Positions 31,080-42,503 of a DNA stretch of 64,000 bases are shown here, one piece after another. The notes beneath the pieces are model-generated. The model did no database searches. It was not told the DNA's origin and was given only the letters and a program-made list of their open reading frames with translations. Both the position numbers and the translations under genes were made by a program. Numbering within the stretch: position 1 is the first letter of the stretch; every line of letters starts with the position of its first letter. The DNA lies in contig NC_047070.1 of NCBI RefSeq assembly GCF_902459465.1, positions 4,142,554 to 4,206,553 on the forward strand. The letters are read 5' to 3'. Source of the DNA: Asterias rubens (lineage: Eukaryota > Echinodermata > Asteroidea > Forcipulatida > Asteriidae).

Positions 31080-34000
31080 ATGGAGGACAACCAAGAGGAT
31101 CTGACCTCCCTAAATTACCAGATAATGTTCCCCCCTCGTGAGCCATGCCATCGCCAGAGGGAGTACGAACTGGAACAGCATCTGGCCCTCATGGACGAGC
31201 CGGCAACAGCGAGCCCGGCGACGTCCATGGACATGGGAGATCTGGGGAATCTAACAATAGAACATCTGTCCGGCTACGATGACGTCAGCGACGCGCACAA
31301 GTTTCTACTGGTGGACGATGATAGATATCGAAAAGAAGACGTGCTGGAGTTAGGTAATGGTTTAATGCACAGCGCCCTCTATTGAAGGAATAAGGCTCAA
31401 ACAAAATGTTTCAAAAGTACATGAAAATTCTCTGCATAAGATGAAGGGGAAAAAAAATCATTCTTCTGTTATTGTTCTTTGTTCCAGGAATTGAAGCCGC
31501 TGACTTGGGAAGTCTGCTGCAGCAGTTTGAACAAAAGGAAGCAGCCCTGACGACAACCGACCCCATCAAAGTCAGGTATGATAGCCACTAATGATGAGTG
31601 AAATGCCGTGTTCAGCAAACTCTGCATACAAGGGTGCCTAGCATTATGATTTCACAAGCCATGAAAAATAATTGGTTGAGAGTTGTGCGCTGTGTGAACG
31701 TGCACGTTTCCATTGTTTGGCCTCGGCGAGTGTGGCCAAGATTTCTATTGAAAAGTTAGCAATCCAAAGACACCCAGATACCCATGGGTTCGGGGCTCTA
31801 GTCTGTAGCTACTGATGCCTAATCCCCAAGTTTTTAGCCAGAATTTTGTAAAAGGGTGTCGAAATTCGCTGGAAATTTAAAAACTGGGTGTCCAAATTGT
31901 TCCCTTGTAAATGACAGATAAATAAAAGAGGTTGTGTCCAAAAGACACCCAGACACCTCTCTGGTTAACATTATGCTTGTCCCACGGGTTAGAAGGGTGA
32001 GAGGCCTTTAGTGCACTTTTGTGTTTTGTAAATCAACCTTGGCGGTTAGTATTCCCTTTGTCAACTTTTCACCATCTTTGTGAAGTTCAGGAAATATTGT
32101 TATCCCTAAAGAATTCAGAAGTGAACTGTTTTGCTGAGGGTCAGCCTTGATTACATTTTAGATCGGTTGTCCTATATCTGTTGATATAATGTTTGTGTAT
32201 TTAAGGCAGTGGACACTATTGGTAATTACTCAAAATAATTAGTAGCATAAAACCTTAATAAGGTAACGATTAATGGGGAGAGGTTGATGGTATAAAACTA
32301 TGTGAGAAACGGCTCCCTCTGAAGTGAAATAGTTTTTGAGAAAGAAGTAATTTTCCACGAATTTGATTTTGAGACCTCGGATTTACAATTTGAGGTCTCG
32401 AAATCGAGCATCTGAAAGCACACTACTTTCTTTGACAAGTGAGTTTTTTTTCTTCATTATTATCTCGCAACTTCGATGACCGATTGAGCTCAAATTTTCA
32501 CAGGTTTGTTGTTGTATCCTCATGTTGTGATACACCAAGTGAGAAGACTGGTCTGTGTCAATTACAAAAGTGTCCACTGTAATTAAGTCCTGGAGTGACA
32601 TGAAGGCCATAGAGGCAATGTTCTCTGTTGCCCTGGTATTGACCTTGATGCCCCTTTAAAAGTTCCCAAACAGACTTCAATTTTTGTTGTTGTAGCGTTA
32701 ACTAAAATACATCAAAGTTTGATCAAATCGGTAAAAGAACCTGAAGAGAGAACTTGTTTTAAACTTTATGATTTTTGTTTGTTTTATGTTTGTTATAGTG
32801 AGCCCCAGCAAACCAGTTCAGTCGAAAAGAAATTATCGGGTAAGTGACAGTAAAGGAAACTTAAGTCGTGGCACATTTTATTTATTTCACCGTTTTGTCC
32901 AAAGTGCAGGAGTGCGGGAGTCAACATCCTTGGTATCCTTAACTGGATTATTACAAAAAACCAGGGATCAGATCCCAGAGTTGTGAAGGAACTTTTGTAT
33001 TTTTAAAAAAGGCTGACAAATATTTGTACTCGTTTACTTTTTGCACAAAATTGTGTAGACATACAGACCTACCCAGCTCTAACCATCTGATAAAATGGAG
33101 CCGTCTGTAGTGTTCTCTGTAATAGGCTTTCATGTCTTGTTCAGGCCTGTATGCTTTGTTTTTAAAAGGGCAAGAGCACCAAGGCATTTTCCTCTTGGTA
33201 AAGGGTGTCCTACTAGGAAATTGAAATTGTCTATCGAATCATTTCATGGGCACCAAGAGAGGCAATCGCCTTTGTTGCCTCCGTGAAGTATCAGGCCTGC
33301 TTGCTTATGGCCTGTGCTAGGGTCTGAGGTTTGCAACACCCTCCCCCTTTCTATCAAAACTTTTATCATTTGTTGATTTATTTATTTTTTCTTTTCAGGA
33401 CCAAAGAATCCAACAAAGAAGATAGCCCCTGTGAAGCGTAAATCCACCATTTTAATGGAGCCAATCGCCATGCCCAGTAAACGTCTGCGGGACAAGATCC
33501 CAGAAGAGCGAATGACCGTCAGTCTACCAGGCAGCCGAACCACAAGCCCACTGACCGTCGAGCCACAGGGGTTGTCGGTTATCTGCAGCGCCGACCAAGG
33601 CTTTGACTACCTCATAATGGACCACGATTATTGCAATGTGCAGGACCCGAAACTCGCAAATCAGGACCCGCCAGTTCCTGTGAACAAAGCCAGTCAGCTG
33701 GCCGCCGAGCAAAGGAAAGCTTTGTATAAACAGAAGTACAAAATCAGAAAGAAAGGAAAGACAAAAGGAAGAACTGTCGGCGGTCACTACAGCGAGAATT
33801 CCCTGGCCGAGGGGTTGGTCGGTGGAATCGACAAACCAGCTTTTATAAATAAACTTCCAGATTACATACACCCAATGCCTGAAGTGTCGCCCGCCAATAC
33901 TGTCAAGCATGCTGAGGGGACACAGAAACAGCAAGGTGTTGTGCCGATGCCTCAACCACTGCTGGAAAAAGAGGCCCCTCACAAAGGGAAAAAACCTGAA

Positions 34001-37000
34001 TTCTTTGACAAAATCCCAGACTATTTTATCGGGAAACATATGTACCAGGAGATCAGTAAAGTAAAGGAAGCGGAGGAGGAAGCCAAGAAGCAGCAAGCCT
34101 TGGAAGAAGAGATGACCAAGTTGAAAGAAAAGCCCGCTGAGACAGAGTCGCTCCACAAGAAATCCAGCGTAGAACCATCAAAGGACAATGAGGGCGCCGC
34201 TACACATCCAGACTCTAACCCTCACCATCATAAAGCAAGACATCATCATCATCATCATCATCACCATCATCACAAAGTCCATACCCACAGCCAAGTTAAA
34301 AACACTGATATCAAGGACAGGGATGCATTGATAAGCAACGGTGGTGAACTGATCGACGGAATCAAAATAAAATGCGAACCACTAGACAATGAAACAGAAC
34401 AGACCTCAACTTCACAGACAAGTGGTGATAAACAGACTCAGGAACTGCACGTCAGAAAGTCTAGAAGGAGCAGTTATTCAGAACGTCTCCCGAGATCTCG
34501 TTCTCGCTCTTACTCGTCTTACTCGCGCTCAAGCTCAAGATCATCTGTCAGATCCCGATCGTATTCATCCTCCTCGTTGGACTCAAGATACTCACGGTCC
34601 AGACATCGAGGGCGCTCGTACATCTCAAGGTCAAGATCGAGGTCATATTCTAGATCAAGGTCGCGTTCGAGGTCGCGCTCTTACATACGCCGCCGAAGGC
34701 GGTACTCTACTTACTCGTCAGCTTCACACTCATCCAGCTCCATGTCAAGGTCACGCTCAAGGTCACACTCAAGGTCACGCCATTGGCGACCTCGGTCGCA
34801 TTCAAGGTCATTTTCAAGGTCACCTTCGAGGTCCAGGTCAAGGTCACACTCTGGTGAATCCAGAATGAGACAAAGACAACGTTCCAGTCACAGAGAGAGT
34901 CGACCAAGAACGCACAGGTAAATAAAACAAATCGACGCTAAATTTGCATCAGGGATAAAGAATGTACTTTGGTTTTTAACCCATACATCATGTGTGTAAA
35001 AGCACTGCATACTCAGTACTTTCCCTGAGTGAGGTGACAACAAATCCACAATCATATACCTGGGGCCGATTTCACAAAGAGATAAGATTGATCATAACTG
35101 CAAATCAAACAGAGTTGCTTAGTAAAGTGGGATGTCACAATACAAATCACTATGGTGATACTGACAATTTGTCTTACGATGGATTTTATTGCTTTGTGAA
35201 ATTGACCCCAGGCCTGTATGCTTGTATGGCAAGAGCACCAATGCATGTTCTCCTTCGTAAAGGGTTACCACTATGAGGAAATTGTAAATTTCTACTGGAG
35301 CTTTTCAAAGGCACTAAGACAATAATAAATAATAATAACATGCATTTATATAGCGCTTAATACCAGGTTTCTAAGCGCTGAACAAGAAGTGAATGATAAC
35401 AAAAAAATGACAATTAAAAGTGGGTTGAAATAGCAGAAACTGAACAGCTTAGATGGATTTAAATAAGTGTGTTTTTAGAGCGGTTTTAAATGAGTCCAGT
35501 GTAGTGGCGGCACGGATGTGGATGGGAAGATTGGCCAGGGGCATGGAGGCAATCGTCTTTGTTGCCACCTTGAAGTATCAGACCTGATATATTGAGGTGG
35601 GATTCAAACCCACGATCTTTGCCATTCCAGAGTAGATGCACGTCTCGAAATAACCTACAGCAATTGTTTAGGTGCCCTGTTAACGTCTATTTGATGTTTT
35701 TTTTTTTTTTTTACATGTTTGCATGTGCAATTCAATTTTTAACTGCAATACATGTTTTAATAAACCATTATTGAATTGAATTGAAAATTTATTTTAATCC
35801 CCACTCTCCAATTAACAGCAGATCTGACAGAAGAGACAGACGAGACAGACGAAGTGCTAGCATCGAACAGATTGAAGAAAGAAGAGAGCAGCGTATTGAG
35901 GAGCAGCTGGAGCAATGGGTGAGGAAGTGATTCTGTTTCTAAGATGTAAAAGTGACAATTTTTAGGAAACAAGGAATTCTGCGCTTACGTCAAGCGTATG
36001 TCACACTAATAGGCATTCTACGCTAACATGTACATAGCTAGCACATCGGCAAAAAAACTTATAAAAACCCTTTAAGGCAAAAACCCAAGGAAATTTCCCA
36101 TTCATTCTTTCTATAGATTGTGCGGTTCACTAAAAAAGTGAATTTTATTGCTCTTCCTTATTTCGATCTTTCAAAACTATTTACCTATTTTCGTTCCCTC
36201 CCCCATGCAGAAGGATCGTCGAGTTGTTTACATTGGAAGAATACCGTACGGGACAACGCGTACGGTCATCAGGAAGCGCTTTGAGAAGTTTGGTGAAATA
36301 GAGCGGATCACACTTCATTTCAGAGATGAAGGGTAGGTTCAACGTTCTGTTTGCTTTTGAGTGGGTTGGGGAACACCACAGCCCGACGGTCTGGTGTCAC
36401 ACTTTGAGGCTCGTGAATTGTCATTGCTGTAGGGTGTAGTGGCCAAGCGGATAAGAGCACCGAACTCAAGCTCTGGTGTTTCTGTTCAGCAGAGTGTGAG
36501 TTGGAATCCCGGTCGTGACACTTTTGTCCCTGAGCAAGACACGTCACTATAATTGCTTCTCTCCACCAAGGGGTAAATGGGTACCTGTGATGGCAGAGAT
36601 GGTTCTTGTGACTGATTTAGCTTAGTAGTGCATATTTGTTGCACAGGCTGTATACTCCCCAGGGAGCTGAGATGGTTTAAAGAATGATTTAAAACGACCA
36701 GTGACCAGGGGTGATAAGTTTGGAAGCGCTGTGAGACGCCCTTTGGGTGTGAAAAGTGCTATATAAAAACTGGTTGTTTTTTGCTGTTATTTTTACCATT
36801 ATCTGTATTTATTCTCCTTATATACACAGGGAAGACCCTTTCATGCTATACAAATATTTTGAATCTTGCATTGTACCTTTTCTCTCGCAGGGACAACTAC
36901 GCTTTTGTGACCTACAACTTTAAGTGTGATGCCTATGCTGCTGTTGAAGGTAAGTACGCAAAGAGTAATCTCTTATTGTCCTTCTCATTCCATTCTGTTT

Positions 37001-38634
37001 CTTTCAAGATATCTTGTCTTTTATGTTCTTTTGAAAAAGAAGGTGTGGAACAAGTGCATTCAAAATGCCTTTTGTCTATATTTGTTTTTTTTACCTTATT
37101 TACTTTGTGAAAAGGGAAGAGAAAAGATTTTGATGTTTCAATTCTCTTATTGTCCTCATTCTATTTTGTGTTCTTGGACTTCTCTTGCCTATGATGTGCT
37201 TTCGAAAGTGCGTTCAAAATAACTTTGTCTTCATTGAACATCGAGCAGGTTGGGTTTGTGCGCGTTACACATCTTCATTTCTTCATTATTATATTTTATT
37301 TTATTACTCGTTTATTCCAATAAGACTACTTTTAAGAGTTTAAGTTCAAATTTTAATGCATTATTGGTAAAAGCGAGTCTTGCAGTTTCGACGGTTGCTG
37401 GCTTCTGTTTATTCTATCTTGTTTTAAAGTTATCTTAGCTATTTGCCTTTTCTTTTGTTGCCAAACTGCAGTGCAATGGTGTTAACCTTTGTGCATGCAT
37501 GGTTTTAATTGTTTTGTTCATATTTTAGTATCAAGTGACCTGCTATTATGATGTGTTTTACATTTTTTTTAACTTTTTAAAACTTTTTGTTAACTTTTAC
37601 GACTTTGTAAAAAAAATTTTTTTGATTTTGCTGTGTATTTTACTATTTAACTACATGTAGTTTTATGATTTTTACTATTTATTTGTAGTATTTTACTGAT
37701 GTACACAGGGCCCTTGGGGATAAGCAGTTGTAATGATGACAAGACTATCCTGTCTTAATAAACTAAATCAAATTGTCTTAATAAATAAATATATGTATAA
37801 ATGTTATTTTGATAATTTTACTATTTTTTACTATTTTACTGTTTGCACACAGGGCCCTTAGAGATAAGCAGTTGTAATAATGACAAGACTATCTTATCTT
37901 GTCTTAGTAAATAAATAAATATATTTATATATTTTATTTTGATAAATTTACTATTTTTATTATTTGTAGTATTGTACTGTTTGTACACAGGGCCCTTGGA
38001 GATAAGCAGTTGTAATAATGTAAAAAACTATAAATAATTGGATCTGTCTTAGTAAATAAATTTATTTATAAAATGTGATTTTGATATTGAAACTTTGGCG
38101 GTTTTCTCTGCAGGTGCGAATAAGGATCCCGATGAACCTGTTTATGATATATGCTTCGGTGGGCGGAGACAGTTCTGCAAATCAAACTATGAAGACCTTG
38201 GTAAGTGGCTAGGTCATAGGTCACTGACCTCATCTGATCCCAATTTCTTGATGATGTTAACCATGGTACCTTTTGCTCACTTGAAGGCACTGGACACATG
38301 TTGGGATACACCAAGTGAGATTACTGGTCTTCTTTGACAATGACCAAATGTGTCCAGTGCCTTTAAAGTAATTATGCTTATCGGAATGCAGTTACCAGCC
38401 AAATTACCACATCACCTGTACAATTTGTGGCTGGTATCCTGCTCATGTCTGCTTAGCAGAAAATTGTTGAGCAGTATTTTCACTTTAACTTTTATCTTTT
38501 ATGCAGACTCAATGGCCCAGGAGGAGGATGCGTTCGACTACGGCTATAAACCGTCCTCATCGTCGAATAGCGGCAAAGCAGAGACAGATTTTGATAAACT
38601 CCTTCAAGAAGCAATGAGGAAAGCCAAGAGGTGA
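31080..38634 (+). CDS. PPARGC1: PGC-1 family transcriptional coactivator
   Basis: Nine exons join in phase: 31080-31353, 31488-31575, 32799-32839, 33399-34917, 35819-35918, 36211-36332, 36891-36949, 38114-38200 and 38507-38634 (805 residues from this ATG; human PGC-1alpha has 798). Features in order: an acidic N-terminus; a nuclear-receptor box LGSLL at 98-102; MDHDYC near 208-213, the HCF-1-binding DHxY motif shared by vertebrate PGC-1 proteins; a His tract near 410-430; IKCEP, a sumoylation-type site; an Arg-Ser domain near 490-641; an RRM from 678 (RRVVYIGRIP, GDNYAFVTYNFKCDA); FGGRRQFCKSNYEDLD and a terminal DFDKLLQEAMRKAKR, both PGC-1 hallmarks. The family docks on nuclear receptors, NRF1 and Mediator to drive mitochondrial and metabolic genes. 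The frame stays open to the acceptor at 31041, so an N-terminal coding exon may be missing. Exon 5 has a tandem acceptor. Confidence 0.93.
32201..32586. mobile_element. TTAA MITE, AGGCAGTGGACAC family
   Basis: TTAAGGCAGTGGACACTATT and AGTGTCCACTGTAATTAA end it; the central hairpin is TTTGAGACCTCGG against TGAGGTCTCGAAA. In PGC-1 intron 2. Confidence 0.8.
33144..33299. mobile_element. CAGGCCTG hAT-like MITE, best copy
   Basis: CAGGCCTGTATGC at the left and GTATCAGGCCTG at the right; GGCAAGAGCACCAAGGC and GGGCACCAAGAGAGGC inside. It ends about 100 bases before the large PGC-1 exon. Confidence 0.65.
34245..34275 (+). repeat. CAT triplet run coding a His tract
   Basis: CATCATCATCATCATCATCACCATCATCAC codes about eleven consecutive His, preceded by PHHHKAR and followed by KVHTHS. 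The codons are mostly CAT with a few CAC, so it is a nearly pure triplet repeat prone to slippage. Confidence 0.9.
35211..35590. mobile_element. CAGGCCTG MITE split by a SINE/LINE tail
   Basis: The left part, 35211-35325, runs from CAGGCCTGTATGCTTG to GGCACTAAGAC. The right part, about 35538-35590, resumes at GCATGGAGGCAATC and ends GTATCAGACCTG. Between them lies an AATAATAA run with TTATATAGCGCTTAATACC, a reversed L2-type SINE tail. In PGC-1 intron 4. Confidence 0.6.
36425..36785 (+). mobile_element. Full-length tRNA-derived SINE
   Basis: The head has A box AGTGGCCAAGCGG and a degenerate B box (GTTGGAATCCC). The body includes GTCCCTGAGCAAGACACGTC, GGGTAAATGGGTACCTGTG and CTCCCCAGGGAGCTGAG. 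The tail GTGAAAAGTGCTATATAAAAACTGG resembles L2/CR1 ends, suggesting LINE-driven movement. In PGC-1 intron 6. Confidence 0.75.
37680..38095 (+). repeat. Three tandem LINE-tail-like units
   Basis: ACACAGGGCCCTT, GATAAGCAGTTGTAAT, ACAAGACTATC and CTTA(A/G)TAAA recur from 37704, 37849 and 37987, periods about 144 and 138. The last unit is the most degraded. The content looks like the 3' end of a CR1/L2-type LINE, repeated. In PGC-1 intron 7. Confidence 0.6.
38281..38366. mobile_element. Internally deleted 86-bp TTAA MITE
   Basis: TTGAAGGCACTGGACACATG is joined almost directly to GGGATACACCAAGTGAG and ends TGTCCAGTGCCTTTAA. It is the family of 5259-5623 with the middle gone. In the last PGC-1 intron. 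Confidence 0.75.
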
Positions 38635-38670
38635 TGTAAAACCACCATTTAAAGACCACTGTATTATTTT

Positions 38671-38793
38671 AGGTGGTGTCCCAAGCGGCGACTTTGGCTA
38701 CAGCTACAGCATGTCTGCCAGTGTTGGAGAACAGACAGATGTGCGCGACCTTGCCAGAGGTGTAGCCGAAGTTGCCGTTCTAGACATGACCTT
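38671..38793. mobile_element. Palindromic MITE, GGCGACTTTGGC family
   Basis: AAGCGGCGACTTTGGCTACA and TGTAGCCGAAGTTGCCGTTC are inverted. It starts 37 bases after the PGC-1 stop codon, hence probably in the 3' UTR, as another copy is in the CLINT1 3' UTR. Confidence 0.7.
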
Positions 38794-41147
38794 AGGGACC
38801 TTGTGAAAATTAGTCCAGGACAACCAGCGGATAAGATCCGTCCGAGACAAGTTTTTTACCGGCCGTTATTTCACCTTGTTTGATGGGTGTTGGAGAAACC
38901 ATGTGAGAGGTTCACAGTGCCTCGCGTTACATTTGTTTACAAACCAAAGCAAGGTTCTGGAGTGGGTAAAAGGGTGTCCAAATTGGCTTGAAATTTAAAA
39001 CCTGGTGGTGCAAATTGTTTACTTACAATATATATGTATGTAAATGACAGATCAAACAGGGTGTTCAAATTCAAAACGGGTTTTCACAACAACAAAAAAA
39101 ACACCCCTCTGGCTTTCACTATAAACCAGACAGAGTTAGATCCCATCTACTGGAAACACAAGCAGGGGGGTCTCTTTACTTGTCTCACTAAGATCCCTTA
39201 TAAGGCATTATACAGGATCAAATATCATTGTTTAATCTTGGTCTGAAAGCTTAGGCTCATGCCAGAATCCTTTTTCGGTGAAATATTTTCCTCTGAAATG
39301 AAAACTTTTTCGAGAACACTATACTTGAAAACCTGAAAAAAAGCAACAGCTGATTTCGGTTGTCACAAACAAAACTGAGGATGATGTGTTTACATGCTGA
39401 AATTTGTGAATGGATGGTCACTACTTTCTCCTGACTGGCATAACTGATGCAGCCTAAATTTTCACAGGCTGGTCATTTCATGTACGGTTGATCACACACA
39501 ATATGAACACTATGTTACTATTTTGTCAGCTTAACCAATCTTGTGTATTACATGTACCTTTAATTCTTAAAAAACTACAGAATTACGAACTCAGATTTTT
39601 CACTTTTGTTACACTTGTTGTTTAGAATTAAATCTTTAATCATTTGTTTATTTATTCAACATTGTTTATTTAGGTAACTTACAAAATATGCTTATCCGAA
39701 ATCGTGTCACTATATTTGTAATTGCCAAAACATTTTTTTGTTCAGAAACATACGAACAATGTGACCTTTGACACCACATGTTTGCTCAAAAGAGCCACAA
39801 ACCATGGGCTTCCTGTAGAATCGATTCGTACACATCTCAAGCGGAGATAACATAAGAGTCCGATATTTTATGGAGATTGCACTGTCTAATTTTCATCAAC
39901 TTGCGATATGAAGAAGGGGGTCACATCTTAAAACTTGTTCAGTTGTTATTATTTTTTTAAACTCTTGAACTTATTTTGACACAAATTGTAAAATTTAACA
40001 TATGACGCGTGTCGCATCTTGCCTGCCAGCAAGGTCCTTGAATAGGTGCAAGTTCATTCTTTTTGTAAACGAAGATGACATGGTCAACAAATCTTTTAAA
40101 TCCTACTTAATAAGGATCAGTGCTTTACGAAAAGCCTGAGTTCGTCGCAACTCTTACATCAGCATTTTAGTCTCGATCTTGTAATTTTTTATTTGTTTGA
40201 GAGTAAAAAAAAAAAAAATGCTTGGTAGACAAACTGTTCAGGTCCCCTTTTTATTAAATAACCAGAATATGAATTTTTTTCTGTCACCGTGTATACAGGG
40301 AGCATGATTTTAACAAATATTTTGTACTCAAAATTAAGAAATTATCTAAATGAAAATTATGATCTCTGACACTGAATAAGCAATTTCAGTGGTGTTAAAT
40401 TTTTTACTTTTTGCCAAAGAAGGCTGGTTTTAATTTGTTAATGAAAATATAAAAAGGGTGGAAGAATGCCCTGCTACAATATTGGACACTCCCCAGAAAT
40501 AGTAAAATGGCAATAATTGTATTGACTTTTAGGTCAATAAACTGAAGCAAAAATATTGAAAAGAACCCAAACGTCAGACATGATATGAATTTGACATATT
40601 TTATATGAAATATTTAAAAACAAAATTATCTGAGATGTGTTTGTCTGCCTTGTTAGAAAGAGTAGCTTATTATTTTTTCAGATGATGTTAAGAAATGTTG
40701 CTCTTTGATCTACTTTTCTTGTGCTGACGTCTAGGGATACTGTTCATAAAGCTCTGTAAAATATATTTAACACAAATAGTTGGTCGAGAGGGCATCACGA
40801 GGGGTTGTTTGAACGGATGATATAACACCAGTACAAAGTGTTGAAACATGGGCGTGACACGCGTGCTTGCACCTGTGCGTATAAGACAGTGTCTTCATTC
40901 CTATTGGTCAAGAGCAACGGCTGAAACAGTTGTGCAACATCACGCGATACTGGCGATGCATCGCGCACAGCATCTCCTTATAAGGAGTTGTTTACCCGAG
41001 GGCCTTACCATTTCATAGCTGGAGGGGTATTATGTGGAAAGAAATCATTGAACAATTATAGTTTATCATTTATTTTACCTTTTGACCAAAAAGTTTTTAT
41101 GTTTTTTGACCGAAAGGTATTTATGAATGGGAATCAAAGTGTTGAAT

Positions 41148-41275
41148 CGGTTTTCAACTAGTGGGTTGAACCCGCCGAGGCCTGGTTCTTGATAATTTAC
41201 CTCGACTTCGTCTTGGTAAAATTATGAATTCTAGGCCTTGGCGCGGGTTTAAACCACTAGTTGGAAACCTCTTCA
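41148..41275. repeat. Hairpin of about 60-base arms
   Basis: CGGTTTTCAACTAGTGGGTT, AACCCGCCGAGGCCTGG and ATAATTTACC are inverted as GGTAAAATTAT, CTAGGCCTTGGCGCGGGTTT and CCACTAGTTGGAAACC. The loop is only TCGACTTCGTCTT or so. Probably a foldback MITE. Confidence 0.75.
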
Positions 41276-41477
41276 CCACACATTGATTCCCTTATTATTT
41301 CAATGTACATGTAGGCCTACACCTCAGATACAGGCTGGATGTTCTTCCTACTTTAGTCTGATTTCCAATAAGTTTGCACGTGGAAAAATCAGAAAGATTA
41401 TGATTAAATAGCCTGAATTAAAGCATACACCATGTATACATGTAGGTCAGCCCCTATAAAATGTTCCAACATTTTAC

Positions 41478-41745
41478 AGGGATGAGATTGTTCAGTCTTT
41501 TGGCTGAATTCACTCTTTTTATGTCGGCCTGGTAAAGAAAATCAGACAATATTTTTTTTCACAAAAAAAGAAATCCTGCTCATTTGTCTACTTTTCTGGG
41601 GCTTTGGATACTGTTTCCAAAAGCTCCTTGGAATCTATAACCCCAGGGGTTACCAAACAGTAGAAATGCCAACATTTCAACATACCTTTGAATTTGTATC
41701 CAAGTTTCAGACTTTTTCGTTAGTAATGACTCTCAACCCTGGTTT
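41478..41745. repeat. Dispersed non-palindromic repeat, copy 2
   Basis: Same text and order as 14930-15185, including GAATCTATAACCCCAGGGGTTACC. The flanks differ, so the shared unit is about 260 bases. Confidence 0.7.
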
Positions 41746-42503
41746 TACCCCAAAGTTTTCTGGCATAATGCCTGCAATGACTCTCTTTATACCTCAGCAA
41801 TAACTAGAGGTCATAATAAGCTCTTCTACTTGTCTATGATAAGCAAATCAAGGTTTTGGTTCAAGTAACTAGTGCCTGGTTCGGCACGCAGCATCACAAA
41901 TAAGATGAAATGAAGTGAAATAACTCTGGCTGTTCCATAATCCTGTTAGGGTGGAATTGAAAAAAAAGGAGGATCTATGGCGCAAAGGTTGGCTGAAAAA
42001 CAGTGCACTGTAATCATACATTCTAATGAAAGAAGGAATAAATCAAAAATTTCTTAATTTTGTCTTTGTTGGGTGATTAACTAAATCATTTATTTAGAAT
42101 TGAAGAAATTTTGTTAATAGTGTTGTACATGTATCAAAAAGCATTGATTGTTTTGATAAATTTATCAGACCATGTATTTCTATAAATGAAAAAGACCGAA
42201 TCTGTTTGCTTATTTTCAGGGGTGCAGTTGACCATAGAAAAAGTAAATGGAATTTGTTTATTTTAAATTTATACTTTCAAATTCTGTGCAGACAGCATTG
42301 GTAATAGCCACTTTCCATGAAATATGTAAAAATAAATTGTGCGTTTGTGACAAAATGAGGAAACACGTTTTTTTGTGTTGGACTGATAGTGACGTGATGC
42401 GCATGTGTGATGCACAACTCTGTAGCGTTTGCCAACCAAGAGTACATAATACACATGTGCATGTGGTAGCATATCTTGTAGGAAGGGTCTATAGTCAAAG
42501 ACC

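Larger units (their letters stand above)
38794..42503. other. PGC-1 3' flank, AT-rich, no gene seen
   Basis: No exon-like frame on either strand. An AATAAA lies near 42036. A repeat related to 22820-23105 lies at 39740-39995, an inverted repeat at 41148-41275 and a dispersed repeat at 41478-41745. How far the PGC-1 3' UTR runs cannot be told. Confidence 0.5.

Noticed and set aside
33524-34156. 210-codon open frame on the minus strand
   Set aside because: It is exactly antisense to the large PGC-1 exon; its Leu/Phe-rich content mirrors Lys/Glu codons on the coding strand.
34389-34868. Second plus-strand frame rich in Gly/Gln/His over the RS region
   Set aside because: Frame shadow of the Arg-Ser repeat; the spliced PGC-1 frame is continuous and matches the family.
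36781-37110. 109-codon frame reading through the PGC-1 RRM exon
   Set aside because: It is exon 36891-36949 with intron on both sides; splice sites and family alignment fix the real limits.
40830-40995. CG-containing block with ACGCG words, possible promoter
   Set aside because: No exon or donor follows on either strand; it more likely belongs to a decayed element.
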